DNA of 64,000 nucleotides from Forficula auricularia (taxonomy: Eukaryota; Arthropoda; Insecta; Dermaptera; Forficulidae), in contig JALMQS010000681.1 of assembly GCA_024734495.1 (NCBI GenBank), forward strand, positions 8,817,576 to 8,881,575, read 5' to 3'. A model generated the notes under the pieces. That model ran no database searches, was not told the DNA's origin, and saw only the letters and a program-made list of their open reading frames with translations. Of this stretch, positions 33,676 through 43,879 are shown piece after piece (the stretch's first letter is position 1; every line of letters begins with the position of its first letter). The translations under genes and the position numbers were made by a program.

Positions 33676-35289
33676 ATGGAACACAGTCCAATCAATTTTA
33701 GGGACGTAGAACCACTAATAAAAAAATTCAACGGAACGGATAACTATCCAATAGAAAGATGGGTGCACGACATAGAATCCGAAGCAAGTATTCAAAGTTG
33801 GAGTAGTTTGCAACTATTTACCTTTGGCAGACGGCTAATAACTGGACTAGCTAGGCTATTCGTAGAAAGTGAAAGAAACATTAATACGTGGGATAAGTTA
33901 AAAGAGGCCTTGTTGGAGGAATTTTCATTGCAAGTTAGTAGCGCGGATATTCACAAGCAGCTAGCCAGAAGAAAATTGCAAAAGGGTGAGCACGTTTATG
34001 AATACTTCCTGATTATGAAAGAGATAGCAAGCAAGGGAAACTTAGAAGACAAGGCATTAATAGAGTATATACTGGACGGTATACAAGAAATTAGTCCTAA
34101 TAAAGTAATACTTTACGGGGCAAAAACGATAAAAGAATTTAAAGAAAAGTTAAAATTATATTCGGAAATCACTTCCAAGTCAGCTAACGTAGCAAATCAT
34201 GCATGCAATAGACAGCCAGTTAGCAGTAATGATGGAAACGAAAACCTAATCACCAAAAAAGACCCACCCATGAACATAGTTACAGCAAATAGTCAAAAAA
34301 CGAAATCCAATCACAAGATCATTTCAATAAGCAACCACAAGATTAACGCCTTAGTAGATACCGGTGCAGGCTTATCGCTCATGAGCGAAGACATCCACAA
34401 ACAGCTAGGTTCACCACAATTAACAGATTCAAATATTATTTTAAACGGATTTGCATTTTCACGAACAGGAACTAAAGGATATTTTAAAACGACCACACGA
34501 ATTGACAACGAAGATTTTAATATTAAATTTTATGTAGTTCCAAACGAAACAATAGACGAACAAGTAATTTTAGGAATCGATCTGTTAGATCAGGCCGAAA
34601 TTAAAATAGGACAAGATGGCATCCAAATTATTAAAAACATAGACGTTAATAAAATTAACCAAACAAGAACGGAAACAGAATCTCATTTAATAGATGAACT
34701 ACGAATGAAAAACAATTCATTAAAACGCGACATTCAGTCAATGAAAGGGGAATTGAACAGTTTAAAAAGAAGTCTCAATGAAGAAAAGAAAATCCGAGAA
34801 AACGAAATTAACCATTTAAAATTAAGAAATAACGAACTGATAGATCAAAATAATTCATTAAACGAAATTATAAATTTAATTAAACATGAAAACAGGGAAT
34901 TACACAAGAAATTATCAGATCAAGACAGACATTTTGCAAAAACAGCTAACGCTTTGAAAGAAGATATCTCAAGTAAAGAAAGTCATTTAGAAGATGGTCA
35001 AGGGACAAATTCACCTATGAACAAAGACAAGATTAAGGGGTTTCAAGCAAGAAGAATTGGGGAACTTACGAAGAAAATTAGAATCAAAAGCCAAAATGAT
35101 TACGCAGCCTATGACGTTACAAAGTTTGGTGGTCTTAAATCTGATAAAATTAATCTTAATTTCCCCTCAATACCAGTTAAAACCCATGTCGGTCCCTTAC
35201 CTCAGACTATATTAAGTGTTCAAGAAGATACCCAAGTGAAGTGTTGTGTTAATTATAAAAGTGTAAAAAAAAAAAAAAAAAAGTGTTAA
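33676..35289 (+). CDS. Gag-protease polyprotein with C-terminal coiled coil (537 aa)
   Basis: Residues about 1-165 resemble the helical Gag of Ty3-type arthropod retrotransposons: 'KFNGTDNYPIERWVHDIE', then 'WDKLKEALLEEF' and a closing 'EYILDGIQE'. No CCHC zinc knuckle was seen. Residues about 217-310 form a retropepsin-like aspartic protease, with the catalytic triad 'LVDTGAGLSLMS' (Asp228) and the partner motif 'VILGIDLLDQ' (297-306). Residues about 336-420 are charged heptads ('NNSLKRDIQSMKGELNSLKR') predicted to be a long coiled coil. The C-terminal about 115 residues are unlike reverse transcriptase and end in a lysine run encoded by a 17-base A tract. In standard elements reverse transcriptase follows the protease; here the coiled coil takes its place. 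The ORF is intact, so it may still make capsids or process a Gag. Start chosen at the first ATG after the leader (33676). Confidence 0.85.
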   Translation: MEHSPINFRDVEPLIKKFNGTDNYPIERWVHDIESEASIQSWSSLQLFTFGRRLITGLARLFVESERNINTWDKLKEALLEEFSLQVSSADIHKQLARRKLQKGEHVYEYFLIMKEIASKGNLEDKALIEYILDGIQEISPNKVILYGAKTIKEFKEKLKLYSEITSKSANVANHACNRQPVSSNDGNENLITKKDPPMNIVTANSQKTKSNHKIISISNHKINALVDTGAGLSLMSEDIHKQLGSPQLTDSNIILNGFAFSRTGTKGYFKTTTRIDNEDFNIKFYVVPNETIDEQVILGIDLLDQAEIKIGQDGIQIIKNIDVNKINQTRTETESHLIDELRMKNNSLKRDIQSMKGELNSLKRSLNEEKKIRENEINHLKLRNNELIDQNNSLNEIINLIKHENRELHKKLSDQDRHFAKTANALKEDISSKESHLEDGQGTNSPMNKDKIKGFQARRIGELTKKIRIKSQNDYAAYDVTKFGGLKSDKINLNFPSIPVKTHVGPLPQTILSVQEDTQVKCCVNYKSVKKKKKKC

Positions 35290-35666
35290 ATTAAGTGCCA
35301 TGTGCAGAAGTGAAAAAAAAAAAGTGAAAATTAGTGTGTGAAAGTGTTAGTTTTTAAGTTAAAATCAAAGAAATAGACAATTAAAAAACACTAAGTTTAA
35401 GCATAAAATTTTTTTTTGTTTTGTTCAAGTAATTTTCAAGATCAATTTGTTTTGTAAAAAATAACAATAGTTAAGTTTAGTTTTAAGTGCTATTTCATTG
35501 TAAAAAAAATAATAATTCTGTATTTTATGACTAAGTTAAAAATACCTAAACGGTTTTAAAGAAGAAAAGACAATAACTAAATTAATTTTAAGTTGAAATA
35601 TTTAACTATGTAAAAGATGATTGGTTATAAGTTCCGGGTCGTAACTTGATTGAGAAAGGGGAGAAT
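35290..35666 (+). other. 3' untranslated region and polypurine tract of the LTR element
   Basis: A-rich noncoding 377 bp with several 'aagtg' repeats. It ends with the purine tract gagaaaggggagaa at 35652-35665, the expected primer for plus-strand DNA. No trace of pol codons was seen. Confidence 0.7.
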
Positions 35667-36308
35667 TGTAGGAATCGATTTTCTGCTTTTTTTTCAATTA
35701 GAAATGTAATTTATTTTTCGATGTTAATCGGTTCGTGGCTTGTGAAAGACTAATTAGCGAAGAAGGAGACCACGCCTCTTTATAATTAATCGAGCGCGAT
35801 CTAGGAAAAATTATTAACCAATCACCTTAATTACCAATTAAATCGACGGCTATAAAAGAGACGAAGCCGTAATTAGCGAGTCAGTTGCAATTCAGCCCTC
35901 ACTGTGTGAAGAGCTGTTTTACGCTCTCCAAGAGTTCGCCTGTCGACTTTGGAACGATTGAAGGAACAAAGCTGTACGAAATCTTGTAACCACGAAGAAG
36001 TAATAAATTTCGGGCCTTGTGCCATTTATTTTGTTGAAAGCATTTTTCACTGCCTCAGGGCAACTTCTTATTTTGAAGAAAGCATATTTCACTGCCCCCC
36101 GGGCAACTTCTTATTTTTAAAAAGCATTTTTCACAAGCCTCCGGGCAAATTCTTATTTTGGGAAAGCAAATTTCACGGCTTTACGCCACCAAGAGAGGTT
36201 TTCACCTCTGAAGAAAATCGACGACACCGGCGCTCCACCGATATCTTTCCATCAAGCCTTTCGAGTCAAAAAATCATCTTCATCCATCATCGGGATTATT
36301 TCCCTATA
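35667..36308 (+). repeat. 3' LTR
   Basis: Almost identical to the 5' LTR. Differences seen: one T fewer in the 'cctctttata' run, A-to-G in 'gagacgaagcc', G-to-A in 'cgggatta', and one T more in 'atttccc'. It is followed by the target duplication gata at 36309-36312. Confidence 0.92.
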
Positions 36309-36312
36309 GATA

Positions 36313-36624
36313 TGTGGTGAAATTAAAAAAATATTCATGAAAATCAATTTCAAACTAAACGGATTGATTTATTCCGATTGAATGGAATATATTTTGACAA
36401 AAATATTGTATTTTGGTTTGAATTTATATTTATAATGCATTTACGAATGAATTAACCTAATATTTGGAATAAAAGTACCAACTACATATAACATAAGCGA
36501 GGTATATAGTATTGTAAAATATCAAAAATCCGAAAAATCACAAAAAGTACAAAATAAAATAGTATATGATTGACTAATAATAATAAATAGTAAAAACTAA
36601 AAAGAAGTATTGTAAAAATATTAC
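36313..36624. other. Noncoding, nothing recognised
   Basis: AT-rich host DNA between the LTR element and a candidate exon. Confidence 0.35.
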
Positions 36625-36777
36625 CTTGAAAATGGATAAGAGCGAGCAGCGAAGTCTTTTAAGGGCTCCTGAATGACAGTGCTTGACCCTACCCGCCTAG
36701 ACCACTCAGATCCTCCTTGTTATCAGACCAGCGTTGCAGCGCTCCCCTTAATAATTGACGGTAGAGGACTTGGCGAT
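36625..36777 (-). CDS. Candidate exon of an unidentified minus-strand gene
   Basis: On the minus strand a T-rich tract and TAG acceptor precede 153 nt that end in CAAG|gtaata. The segment is much GC-richer than its surroundings. With one base carried over from the candidate exon at 42616-42671 the frame reads DRQVLYRQLLRGALQRWSDN then KEDLSGLGG and a TAG stop at 36691-36689. The phase match with the preceding exon supports a real transcript. The stop may be the true end of the protein or the mark of a frameshift, because a second frame after it reads GSSTVIQEPLKDFAARSYPF to the donor. I do not recognise the protein family. Confidence 0.5.
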
Positions 36778-36867
36778 CTAAAAAAAATTAGATGGTGTTA
36801 GGAATTGACTTTAAATTGGAAATATTTTCTTTTCTTAGAGACGGGCGGGTAGAATTTCAATGGAGAA

Positions 36868-37020
36868 TTGATGGAAGGCAGTCCAAGGATAATGAAAAAA
36901 AAAAACAATTCCAAATAAATTAAATTTATTCGAAAGTTTTACCCTCTTAAAAACCGTCGTTTCCGAGGATCCTTACTCCTTCTTTAGGGTTTACAAATTA
37001 ATATAAAAACGGGGTTGATC
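36868..37020 (-). repeat. PLE terminal-repeat fragment, family P1, with decayed hammerhead
   Basis: It shares 'ggcagtccaa' and the ribozyme block with 26390-26722. At 36950-36993 (minus strand) helix I AAACC/GGTTTT survives, but the core is CTAAAGA and the cleavage triplet is GAC, so it should be inactive. Confidence 0.6.
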
Positions 37021-37066
37021 GATCAAACCATCATTCTTTTCATTCAAAATCATACGTTCATATAAC

Positions 37067-37902
37067 AGGTCATTCAATAAGTCCGTAGGATAAGTAAAAA
37101 AAAAAAAATTTTGACAAAACTTGGATTTTATTATTCAACATAGTTGCCTTCGAGGGCGACACAACGAGTATAGAGATTTTCTAACTTTTCGATACCACTT
37201 TTATAGTACGATTTCTCTTTCTCGTCAAAATAGGCCTCAGTTTCAGCGTATACTTCATCACTGGACTTCTTTTGGATTCTGGTGTGTAATAGTGAAGCCA
37301 TGTCTCATCCATTGTCACATATCAATGATAAAATTCCATTTTATTGCGGTTTAACAGCGCCAAACACTCCTCTGAAGCATCGATTCGTTGTTGTTTTTGG
37401 TCGACTGTGAGCTCACGCGGCACCCACTTTGCACAGAGCTTTCGCATACCCAAATGTTCGTGTAAAATGGTAAAACACTAGCATTTGATATCTTTACAAT
37501 GTCAGCTAGCTCGTACACCTTCAATTTGCGATCGTTCATAACCAATTTGTGGATTTTTGTTGTTGTCTGGAATAACAGCCTCTTTTGGGCGTTCACTGCG
37601 CTCTGCATCATTTCTGCTGGTACGACCACCACGTTTAAATTCAGCAATCCACTTCTCTACCATTTGTCTCGACGGAGCAGAGTTTGGATAATGTTTATCA
37701 AGCCATTGTTTGGTTTCCACTGTATTTTTTTCATCAAAAAGCAATGCTTTATTAAAACTCGAAATTCACTTTTGCTATAACTCACGAATCAATAGTCAAA
37801 TTTATACACGTATCGTTTGAAGGTTAGTACTAAATAAAAATCATATGGAAAAATTCTAGTAACGCCATCTATGTGTCATCCTACGGAGTTATTGAATGAC
37901 CT
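37067..37902 (-). mobile_element. Internally deleted mariner element
   Basis: The inverted terminal repeats are aggtcattcaataagtccg at the left and its near-complement ending gttattgaatgacct at the right. The element is 836 bp against the usual 1.3 kb. Minus-strand remnants of transposase are broken by frameshifts and joined across a deletion near 37262. Confidence 0.88.
37120..37744 (-). pseudogene. mariner transposase pseudogene
   Basis: Readable pieces on the minus strand are, in order: an N-terminal helix-turn-helix part (DKHYPNSAPSRQMVEKWIAE, RTSRNDAERSERPKEAV), the linker 'HKLVMNDRKLKVYELADIVK' in another frame, the first catalytic Asp in 'TMDETW', then directly the C-terminal 'EVYAETEAYFDEKEKSYYKS'. 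The region holding the second and third catalytic aspartates ('HDN', 'SPDLAPSD') is deleted at about 37262. At least two frameshifts add to this. It is a different mariner lineage from the one at 56.7 kb. Confidence 0.85.
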
Positions 37903-38132
37903 AATATACATATATACACACATAGCCAGATTATTAAAGAAAACACAAATTCACTTACTTAAAAGGATCAACGAAGGAGATATACAGGATACTTTCTTCT
38001 TCTCTCTTCCAGCAGTTCTCAAAATTTGCTGTTTTTTAATAGAAATTGTTTTTTTAATTACAGAAAAATGGTTAAAAATAAAAAAATTTAAAATATAGAA
38101 CTTTTTTATCTTTTCTGTACATTTGTAAATAT

Positions 38133-38360
38133 CAGTGGCGTGCGGTCCATGGATGCGGTGGATGCAGCGCATCAGTAAAATTTCAAAACATTTAGAGTAT
38201 TTTCATACCGTGTCATAAAATAATATAATATTAAATGTGAATTAAGTCTGTTAAAAATAACGAAAAATAAAATAAAGCAAAGAATAAAATAAAATTTTAA
38301 AAAATGAAGGTTACGTTTTTAGACAGCATACCTTGGTTGATAAGTCAAGGCTCGCCACTG
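38133..38360. mobile_element. Possible MITE with cagtggcg termini
   Basis: It starts cagtggcgtgcggtcc and ends ggctcgccactg, short inverted repeats typical of hAT-like MITEs. A target duplication could not be confirmed. The interior is AT-rich. Confidence 0.5.
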
Positions 38361-39300
38361 ATATAATTATATACCTATATTGAAAAGAAATGTTTGAGAA
38401 AATTGAAAAAAGAAATATAAAGTTGATTTCGCTAATGTATCGAAAACAACCCTCTTTAAATACCTAAATGAAATTTTATTTAAATGAACCATGTAATGTA
38501 TAAATATTAATTATAACTAAAAATCACACTGTGCATAGTGGTGCATATTAGGTTACAAAGCAATTTGTCTGTAATTAAAGGGGAAAACATTTCTATTGAT
38601 GCTTCTGTTAGGAAAGGGCAAATTTCGAGCACTGTTGGAGGTGAGAAGAAGGTATCCTTTATGATTCCCTAGTTGGCCCTTTTAAATAAGTGAATTGCTG
38701 TTTTTTTAATAATCTGACACTTTTTCAAATTTAAGTACGCTGTTTGCAGTTTCGGTGAATTAATAATTTTAAATGATAAATATTTAAATATGATATTCAT
38801 TTCGATTTAATATTTTTTTTACCTGGAGTCAATAATAGAATAATAGAAATTAAGAAATTAATCTCTGATAGTGTGAACTGGTCTGGACTTGTATTTGGAA
38901 ATGGTAAAAAAAAGGGAAAACCACAAATGAACTTACTTAGTGAATGATCAGGTCACTGACGATGGCAGGATGAACCGAACTAGCGTGATGCGGAAAATCT
39001 AGGGCCATCCAAAATAGAGCAAGTTGAAGAGACATTCTGAGATCTAAGACATAGCTCAAAAAATATTAGTTTACACTTCCATTTACAAAGGAAAATCCTT
39101 GTAAATAGAAGTAGACAACCAGAGGCAACAAAAGTAAATAAATAATATATTTTTGCCTCTATGCTGATCCAAATGGCATAATTGCTTTGAATCAAATATC
39201 TCATCATTTGATTACAAAGAAATCTGGTTTGGATTTGTTCTCAAATAAAATCGCGAAGTCCAAGGGTCAATCGCTTCAAATGAAATTCTCATAATTTCAA
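38361..39300. other. Noncoding, nothing recognised
   Basis: AT-rich DNA. A phrase 'actgacgatggcaggatgaaccgaac' near 38954 superficially resembles the hammerhead motifs but lacks a supported helix I. Confidence 0.3.
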
Positions 39301-40190
39301 TTTAAAAACGAAAGATTTGGACTTTTGGAGTCGGAAACCGCGCACCGCGAGAACCGGCCAGTGAAGAAGAAGTTTGATTCTTTAGACCCCAGTAAATGAA
39401 CCCAGGGCTCCTGAAAGAGATCCTACCTAGCCTGTACCTGTATAGGTATAAGAGACGAAAGGGGCACTTTAATTGTGAGGCGACCGAAACCAAGGCGGGT
39501 AACGCATCGCACAGTCCCTAGCAACAGGAGAGCCTCTTCGGGGAATACCCACAGTAGACGATCTCATGATCTTTTGTTGTTTGTCTGTCTGGATATTCCG
39601 TCCCTAGATCCGAAAGCGCAACAGCATTGACTGTCAGAGAGATGTACAAATGAGTTTACAAAGGTAGAGGATCTTTCTGTCAGTCATCGCCCAAAAATTT
39701 CCTGAAGTCTACGCACGTGTTCCGGGCAGATCCGGAAATAAGAGGCACTCCTCCTGGAGTCATTCACCGGGCAAAATCTAGCATCGAACCCTTGTTCACT
39801 GGCTATATTGTGTGAGATCAAATTGATCTCCCGAAATCGCATCGCATCTTAAGATTAGAGGAGACCTGGACCTCAACCGATGATTCCGGTCTGGCCGACT
39901 CCCCTCGTGGTTCGTTCGTGGCGAGAACAAGACAGTGACTTCGATATTAGCTCTCTGCTGGACTCTACAGCTAACACATGCACAATTAAGGACCTAACCA
40001 GAGCGAACTAGCTAAGATTAGAGGGCAACCTGAGAGATAAACTTAAAATCTAAATGATCATAAGTGTCCAGCAGAGGCCCAAGATGGAAAACACTGAGCA
40101 TGATCTCCCCTCTAATGGACCCACGAGGAAAGCCTGCAGGCTCCGGGCGACAGACTTCAATCCACGCGATAATGAATCCTCAAAGCAATT
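39301..40190. other. GC-richer block of unknown nature
   Basis: About 890 bp with base composition well above the surroundings and a sharp return to AT-rich DNA at about 40200. No frame runs more than about 60 codons, and no domain, splice pair or repeat match within the window was found. It may be part of an unrecognised repeat, for example an old retroelement. Confidence 0.3.
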
Positions 40191-40869
40191 ACCTATATCG
40201 TTAGTATTTTATCAATAGTGAATATTTACTTTATTATAATAATTTATTATTTAAAATTACTCTCTTATAATTAAAATAAGAAATGTTTGATTTAAACATT
40301 TGAAATTTAATATTTACATTTGTTTAATTAATTATGAAAAATTTCATATTACTTTATATATACCTACATATACTTATATCCACATATTATTATATTTTAT
40401 ATTTAATTTTTAATAATATTTGAAAGGCAAGAAAATTTTTTTCACAATAAAGTTTTTAAAACATAATTAATAAAAAGTTTTAAATTTGAATTTGAAATTA
40501 TTGACCGAATTTTGGAATGTAAAATATTTTATTTTTAATAAATACCTATTTATTTTTATCATTTTCAATTGAAAAAAAAATAATTAAATTATGATTAATA
40601 TGCAGAAGGTAGAAATTTTTTTTAATTTTATTTAATGATTTTTGTTTCTCATTTATGTATTATTATTAATTATCTTCAATATTTGTTTAACTTATATGTG
40701 GAGATTTGTTATTTGCTCAGAGAAAACAAAACGTTGAATCGGTCTGTCAGAGGTGTCTTAAATATATTTGGTTGTATTTTTATTTATTTATTTATTTTTT
40801 TATTTTTGTTCTATTATGTGTGTTTGATATTTTTGTTTTCAATCGTTGGCATTGGCGCATCCCCCCATG

Positions 40870-41230
40870 TTCTTTAACTATGTATGAATTTAACAAGCAA
40901 TCTAGTCTACTAAGTAAGAGATGTACGTGCCTTTTTAGACTATTTTCGATAAGACGGACCGAAAGAGAGTCCCTTAAATCGGGGACAAATACGCACATCT
41001 CAGCCCTAATCATCTGAATAGCTAAGGTACCAAGTTGATGATGAATCCCACGGTGGTCGAGGGCTGCGTCTCTGAAAGAGAATCTCTGCAGCACATTAAA
41101 TGCAACACCTAAGTGAGACATTCTAACAACGAGCCCTAATCACTCTTACTTTGTGAAGCGAAGACCAACCAACCAAGCCTCAGTCTCGGAGATGCCTCGG
41201 AGAACCTAAATGATGATGGGACTCTGAAAA
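40870..41230 (-). other. Unassigned GC-richer segment with a protein-like frame
   Basis: The minus-strand frame (within 40792-41121) reads RDAALDHRGIHHQLGTLAIQ, MIRAEMCVFVPDLRDSLSV and SLKRHVHLLLSRLDCLLNS, which looks more protein-like than chance ORFs of the region. An AG acceptor-like site (ctttcag) precedes RDAAL. No donor or homologue was recognised, and coding status is uncertain. Confidence 0.3.
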
Positions 41231-42255
41231 TCCTAATTTGCATCTCTATCTATTAAATTCTCAAAAGGAGAATTTAAAATTTTGAAAAGAGAATTGTATT
41301 TCATTTTAATATTCAAAGGAGGAAGGGTTGTTTTTTATTTAGAAGTAAGTAGGGGTGAATATTAAAACTTAAATACATTCTATATAGATTTAGCCGAAAA
41401 TTATTGCATTCTAAAACACTAATTTTATAATTTAATTTATTTTTTTTTTCTACTTCTGAATTAATATTTCAATAGAAAAATATAATTTTATTTCAATATT
41501 AAAAATAAAGGAGAGTTTTGTTGTTTTTTATTAGTTTTTATTTTACATTCTATACCTGTGAAAAGAAATAATATTAGTTGCGAATATTGAAATAAAATTT
41601 ATATTTTGTTTTTTAATTTATAAAAATTTTAAATTTTGATGAAAATGTAAATATTCATTTTTAATTAACTATTTAACGAAATTAAAAAAATCTTGTGTTT
41701 AATTTTTTAATTAATATTTATTATATGATAGACTTTTATCTAATTGTGAAATGATAATTAGTTTACTAAGAGCTAAGTTGTTAGGGAATAAAGGGTAGAA
41801 ATGCTGAAAGAGAAAGACGTCCTAAATGTTTGTATGGCTAAACTAAAATTAACTAAATTGAAAAAACAATATAAAAAAGTCCGAAATTAATTCTTTTGGA
41901 TTAAATTTTGAAATTGATACCCCAGAACGAATTCGCGCCAATGCATGTGTGTACTTGCGTTTTATAGTCCTGAATGGTGGATGCATTTGAGGAGGAGAAG
42001 CGCAGATCTCGAAGTGAACAAGTGTTAGTAGTAGACCTCGGCGAAGATGGCAGAAGGGCCCATGTTGAAAGCTATTTGGAGAAATGGATTGAAAGATATC
42101 AGACTTTAACTTTTGATTAAGAATTGTTAGAAAATAATAAAATTAAATTAAAATTTTTTATAATGATATCCATCCAATACATTTTCATTTTCAAAATATC
42201 TAAAATACTGCTCAAACTATTTTGATAATAAAAAATAAAATAATAAATAGATATA
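41231..42255. other. AT-rich stretch with one short ORF
   Basis: Mostly AT-rich. A 48-codon plus-strand ORF at 41974-42120 (MVDAFEEEKRRSRSEQVLVV...) has GC-rich, charged content standing out from the flanks. No homologue was recognised. Confidence 0.3.
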
Positions 42256-42500
42256 TAGAGTTGTTGAAGCTTCTATTTTTGGGATTAAATTTATTAAGGT
42301 TTAAATTTTGTTTAAATCTCACATAATTAATTATAATTATTTATTGAATACGAACAACCAACTTCGATCCCAAATCGATTGGTGTACAGCGATGGCAGAA
42401 TAAGTCCATCAAAACGTCGTAGTTATTATATTATTTGTACGTGTTCAATAAAAAGTATAATTAATTATATGTGATTTAAACAAAATTTCAAGCCTTAAAA
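42256..42500. repeat. PLE-like terminal-repeat fragment, family B
   Basis: Contains two opposed copies of the 'ttattgaa(t/c)acg' and 'ataattaatta' blocks, also found at 3785-3960 and 48110-48240. Around 42395-42420 there is a decayed stem-AAAACGTCG motif corresponding to 47680-47715. Confidence 0.55.
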
Positions 42501-42615
42501 AATAATAAATAAGTGAAATCGAGTTATTAGGCATAATTTTTTTTTATTATATTTCCCTTATTTCTGATGGTCAGCACTACTATTAAATAAATTAAATATT
42601 ACTATATAAGCTTAC

Positions 42616-42671
42616 CAAGATGCTGCAGGAACCTCTGCATCTTCTCGTGGTCCCCCTTGTCGCTCCCGTGT
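42616..42671 (-). CDS. Candidate exon of an unidentified minus-strand gene
   Basis: On the minus strand, acceptor ctcaaaacag and donor gtaagc bound 56 nt reading (one base) HGSDKGDHEKMQRFLQHL (one base). The splice sites are good and the codon content is strongly unlike the flanks. The leftover base joins the first two bases of the candidate exon at 36777 to form GAT, keeping the frame open. A truncated copy of this exon, with its upstream intron, lies inverted at about 44640-44705. Protein family not recognised. The phase required at its start (two bases carried in) does not fit the end of the exon at 49992, so an exon may be missing between them. Confidence 0.55.
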
Positions 42672-42841
42672 CTGTTTTGAGAATAATGAAAAACATTAGA
42701 ATAAATACTCGTTAGGTATTAAATAAATTAGGAAAAGAGTAAATAAATATTATATTTAATATTGATTTACTATGAGTTAAGATACTAGGTCACTTATTCA
42801 CATTAAAATTAAAAAGTTAAAAGATAAAATTTTTTTCTTTT

Positions 42842-42883
42842 TCAATATAGATATTTCAGGCTATCAACCCATCTTCAGGAAGT
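42842..42883 (-). ncRNA. PLE-type hammerhead motif (family A)
   Basis: Minus strand: TTC, CTGAAGA, one T, helix II GGG...CC(T), GAAAT, then an AT run and TTGAA. Compared with 44831-44871 the helix II partner is CCT instead of CCC, a weakening change. Confidence 0.55.
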
Positions 42884-42989
42884 ACAGAAAGTAACTAATT
42901 CAACTTATTGAATAACAAATTATAAATGTGTTTATTGAACAGAGGGAAAGAATTTCTTAAATTATTTTAAAAAGGACACTTTCTCTAAG

Positions 42990-43835
42990 CTATTGTTAAG
43001 AAAAATACTCAAAAGGCGTTTGTTGATGATAGGTATCTTTAGATGAAAGGAAAGTTGCAAGTTCATTGATCAGTCTCTAGGTTGGGGATAATTTTTTCGC
43101 TTAGATATTAAAGGTCAATTATTATATTTTGTTTTACGTCAGTTGATTATTGATAATATTTCATCGTTCGACAAGGCATATTTTGTTTCCGTGGATTGCA
43201 GAAGATCCAATCTTAATCCTTTCTTCAAATGAATAGGGTGGGATTAGTAGGTGAAGGTAACTGGTCTAAAGAATATAGATGATTAGCGAAATGCGGAAGT
43301 GGAATCTGCTGAGTTTCTATTAATTGTGTTTGTGGGAAGCTAAATGTTCTTTATGCCGCTTTTTAAAAGATCGTCCAGTTTATCCAATATAAAATTGCCT
43401 CGCAATCATAGACAATTTAATTTGTATACACCAGATCATATTTATTTTATCAATTTTGTCAAGTTTGTTATTTATTAATTGGGAGGATAAATTATTGTGA
43501 TATTATAAAGGGCTGGATGATTCCATGCTTCAGGAGAATATTTGTTATTGGATAGGTTATATGCTTAGAAACAAAGGGGATTCTTTATAGATTTTTTCAG
43601 ATCTGATTGTGAGTGAATGTAATTGCGAAAGCGTGTGTTTTTATTAATTTTGATAAATATTTTTTAATAATTTCCTTACTATATCCATTATTAATGCTAT
43701 CATAAATGGTATCTAGTTCATTATTAAATGTAATGCTAAGAGGGGTTAAGATTAATCGATGATCATTGAATAAAAAGATGAAAATTTAATAGTTGTCGAA
43801 TGGTTAGAAGAAGAGGATAATCGTGTCAGTGAAGG
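42990..43835 (-). pseudogene. Penelope-like element remnant: C-terminal RT region and GIY-YIG endonuclease
   Basis: Minus-strand pieces in order: 'LTPLSITFNNELDTIYDSIN' near 43740, 'GYSKEIIKKYLSKLIKTHAF' near 43680, 'GVYKLNC.DCEA' near 43430, 'YIG*TGRSFKKRHKEH' near 43385, then 'FANHLYSL'. Established knowledge: Penelope-like elements end in a GIY-YIG nuclease with the pattern 'GVYK..C..C...YIGQTGR...R..EH', preceded by a linker after the reverse transcriptase. The glutamine of YIGQTGR is a stop here and frames shift repeatedly, so it is dead. Confidence 0.8.
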
Positions 43836-43879
43836 TCGGTTTTCTAAAAATATTAAATTCTAATTTTTGGTTGGTATGT

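Larger units (their letters stand above)
32641..36308 (+). mobile_element. Complete non-autonomous LTR retrotransposon with Gag-protease ORF only
   Basis: Two 642-bp LTRs (32641-33282 and 35667-36308) flank a 2.4-kb interior. A 4- or 5-bp target duplication, (a)gata, lies on both sides. The primer-binding site at 33287 reads tgggggctcggccgcgga, close to the complement of a tRNA-Pro 3' end. A polypurine tract (gagaaaggggagaa) sits at 35652-35665 just before the 3' LTR. The sole large ORF (33676-35289) has Gag, aspartic protease and a coiled coil. No reverse transcriptase, RNase H, integrase or envelope sequence is present. The two LTRs differ by two substitutions and two 1-base indels, so insertion is recent. 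It must have moved with enzymes supplied in trans. The layout fits a Ty3-type element with pol missing. Confidence 0.92.

Noticed and set aside
38950..38985. A further hammerhead motif (CTGACGATGG...CCGAAC)
   Set aside because: The box after helix II reads GAACT, not GAAAC, and no helix I pairing was found.
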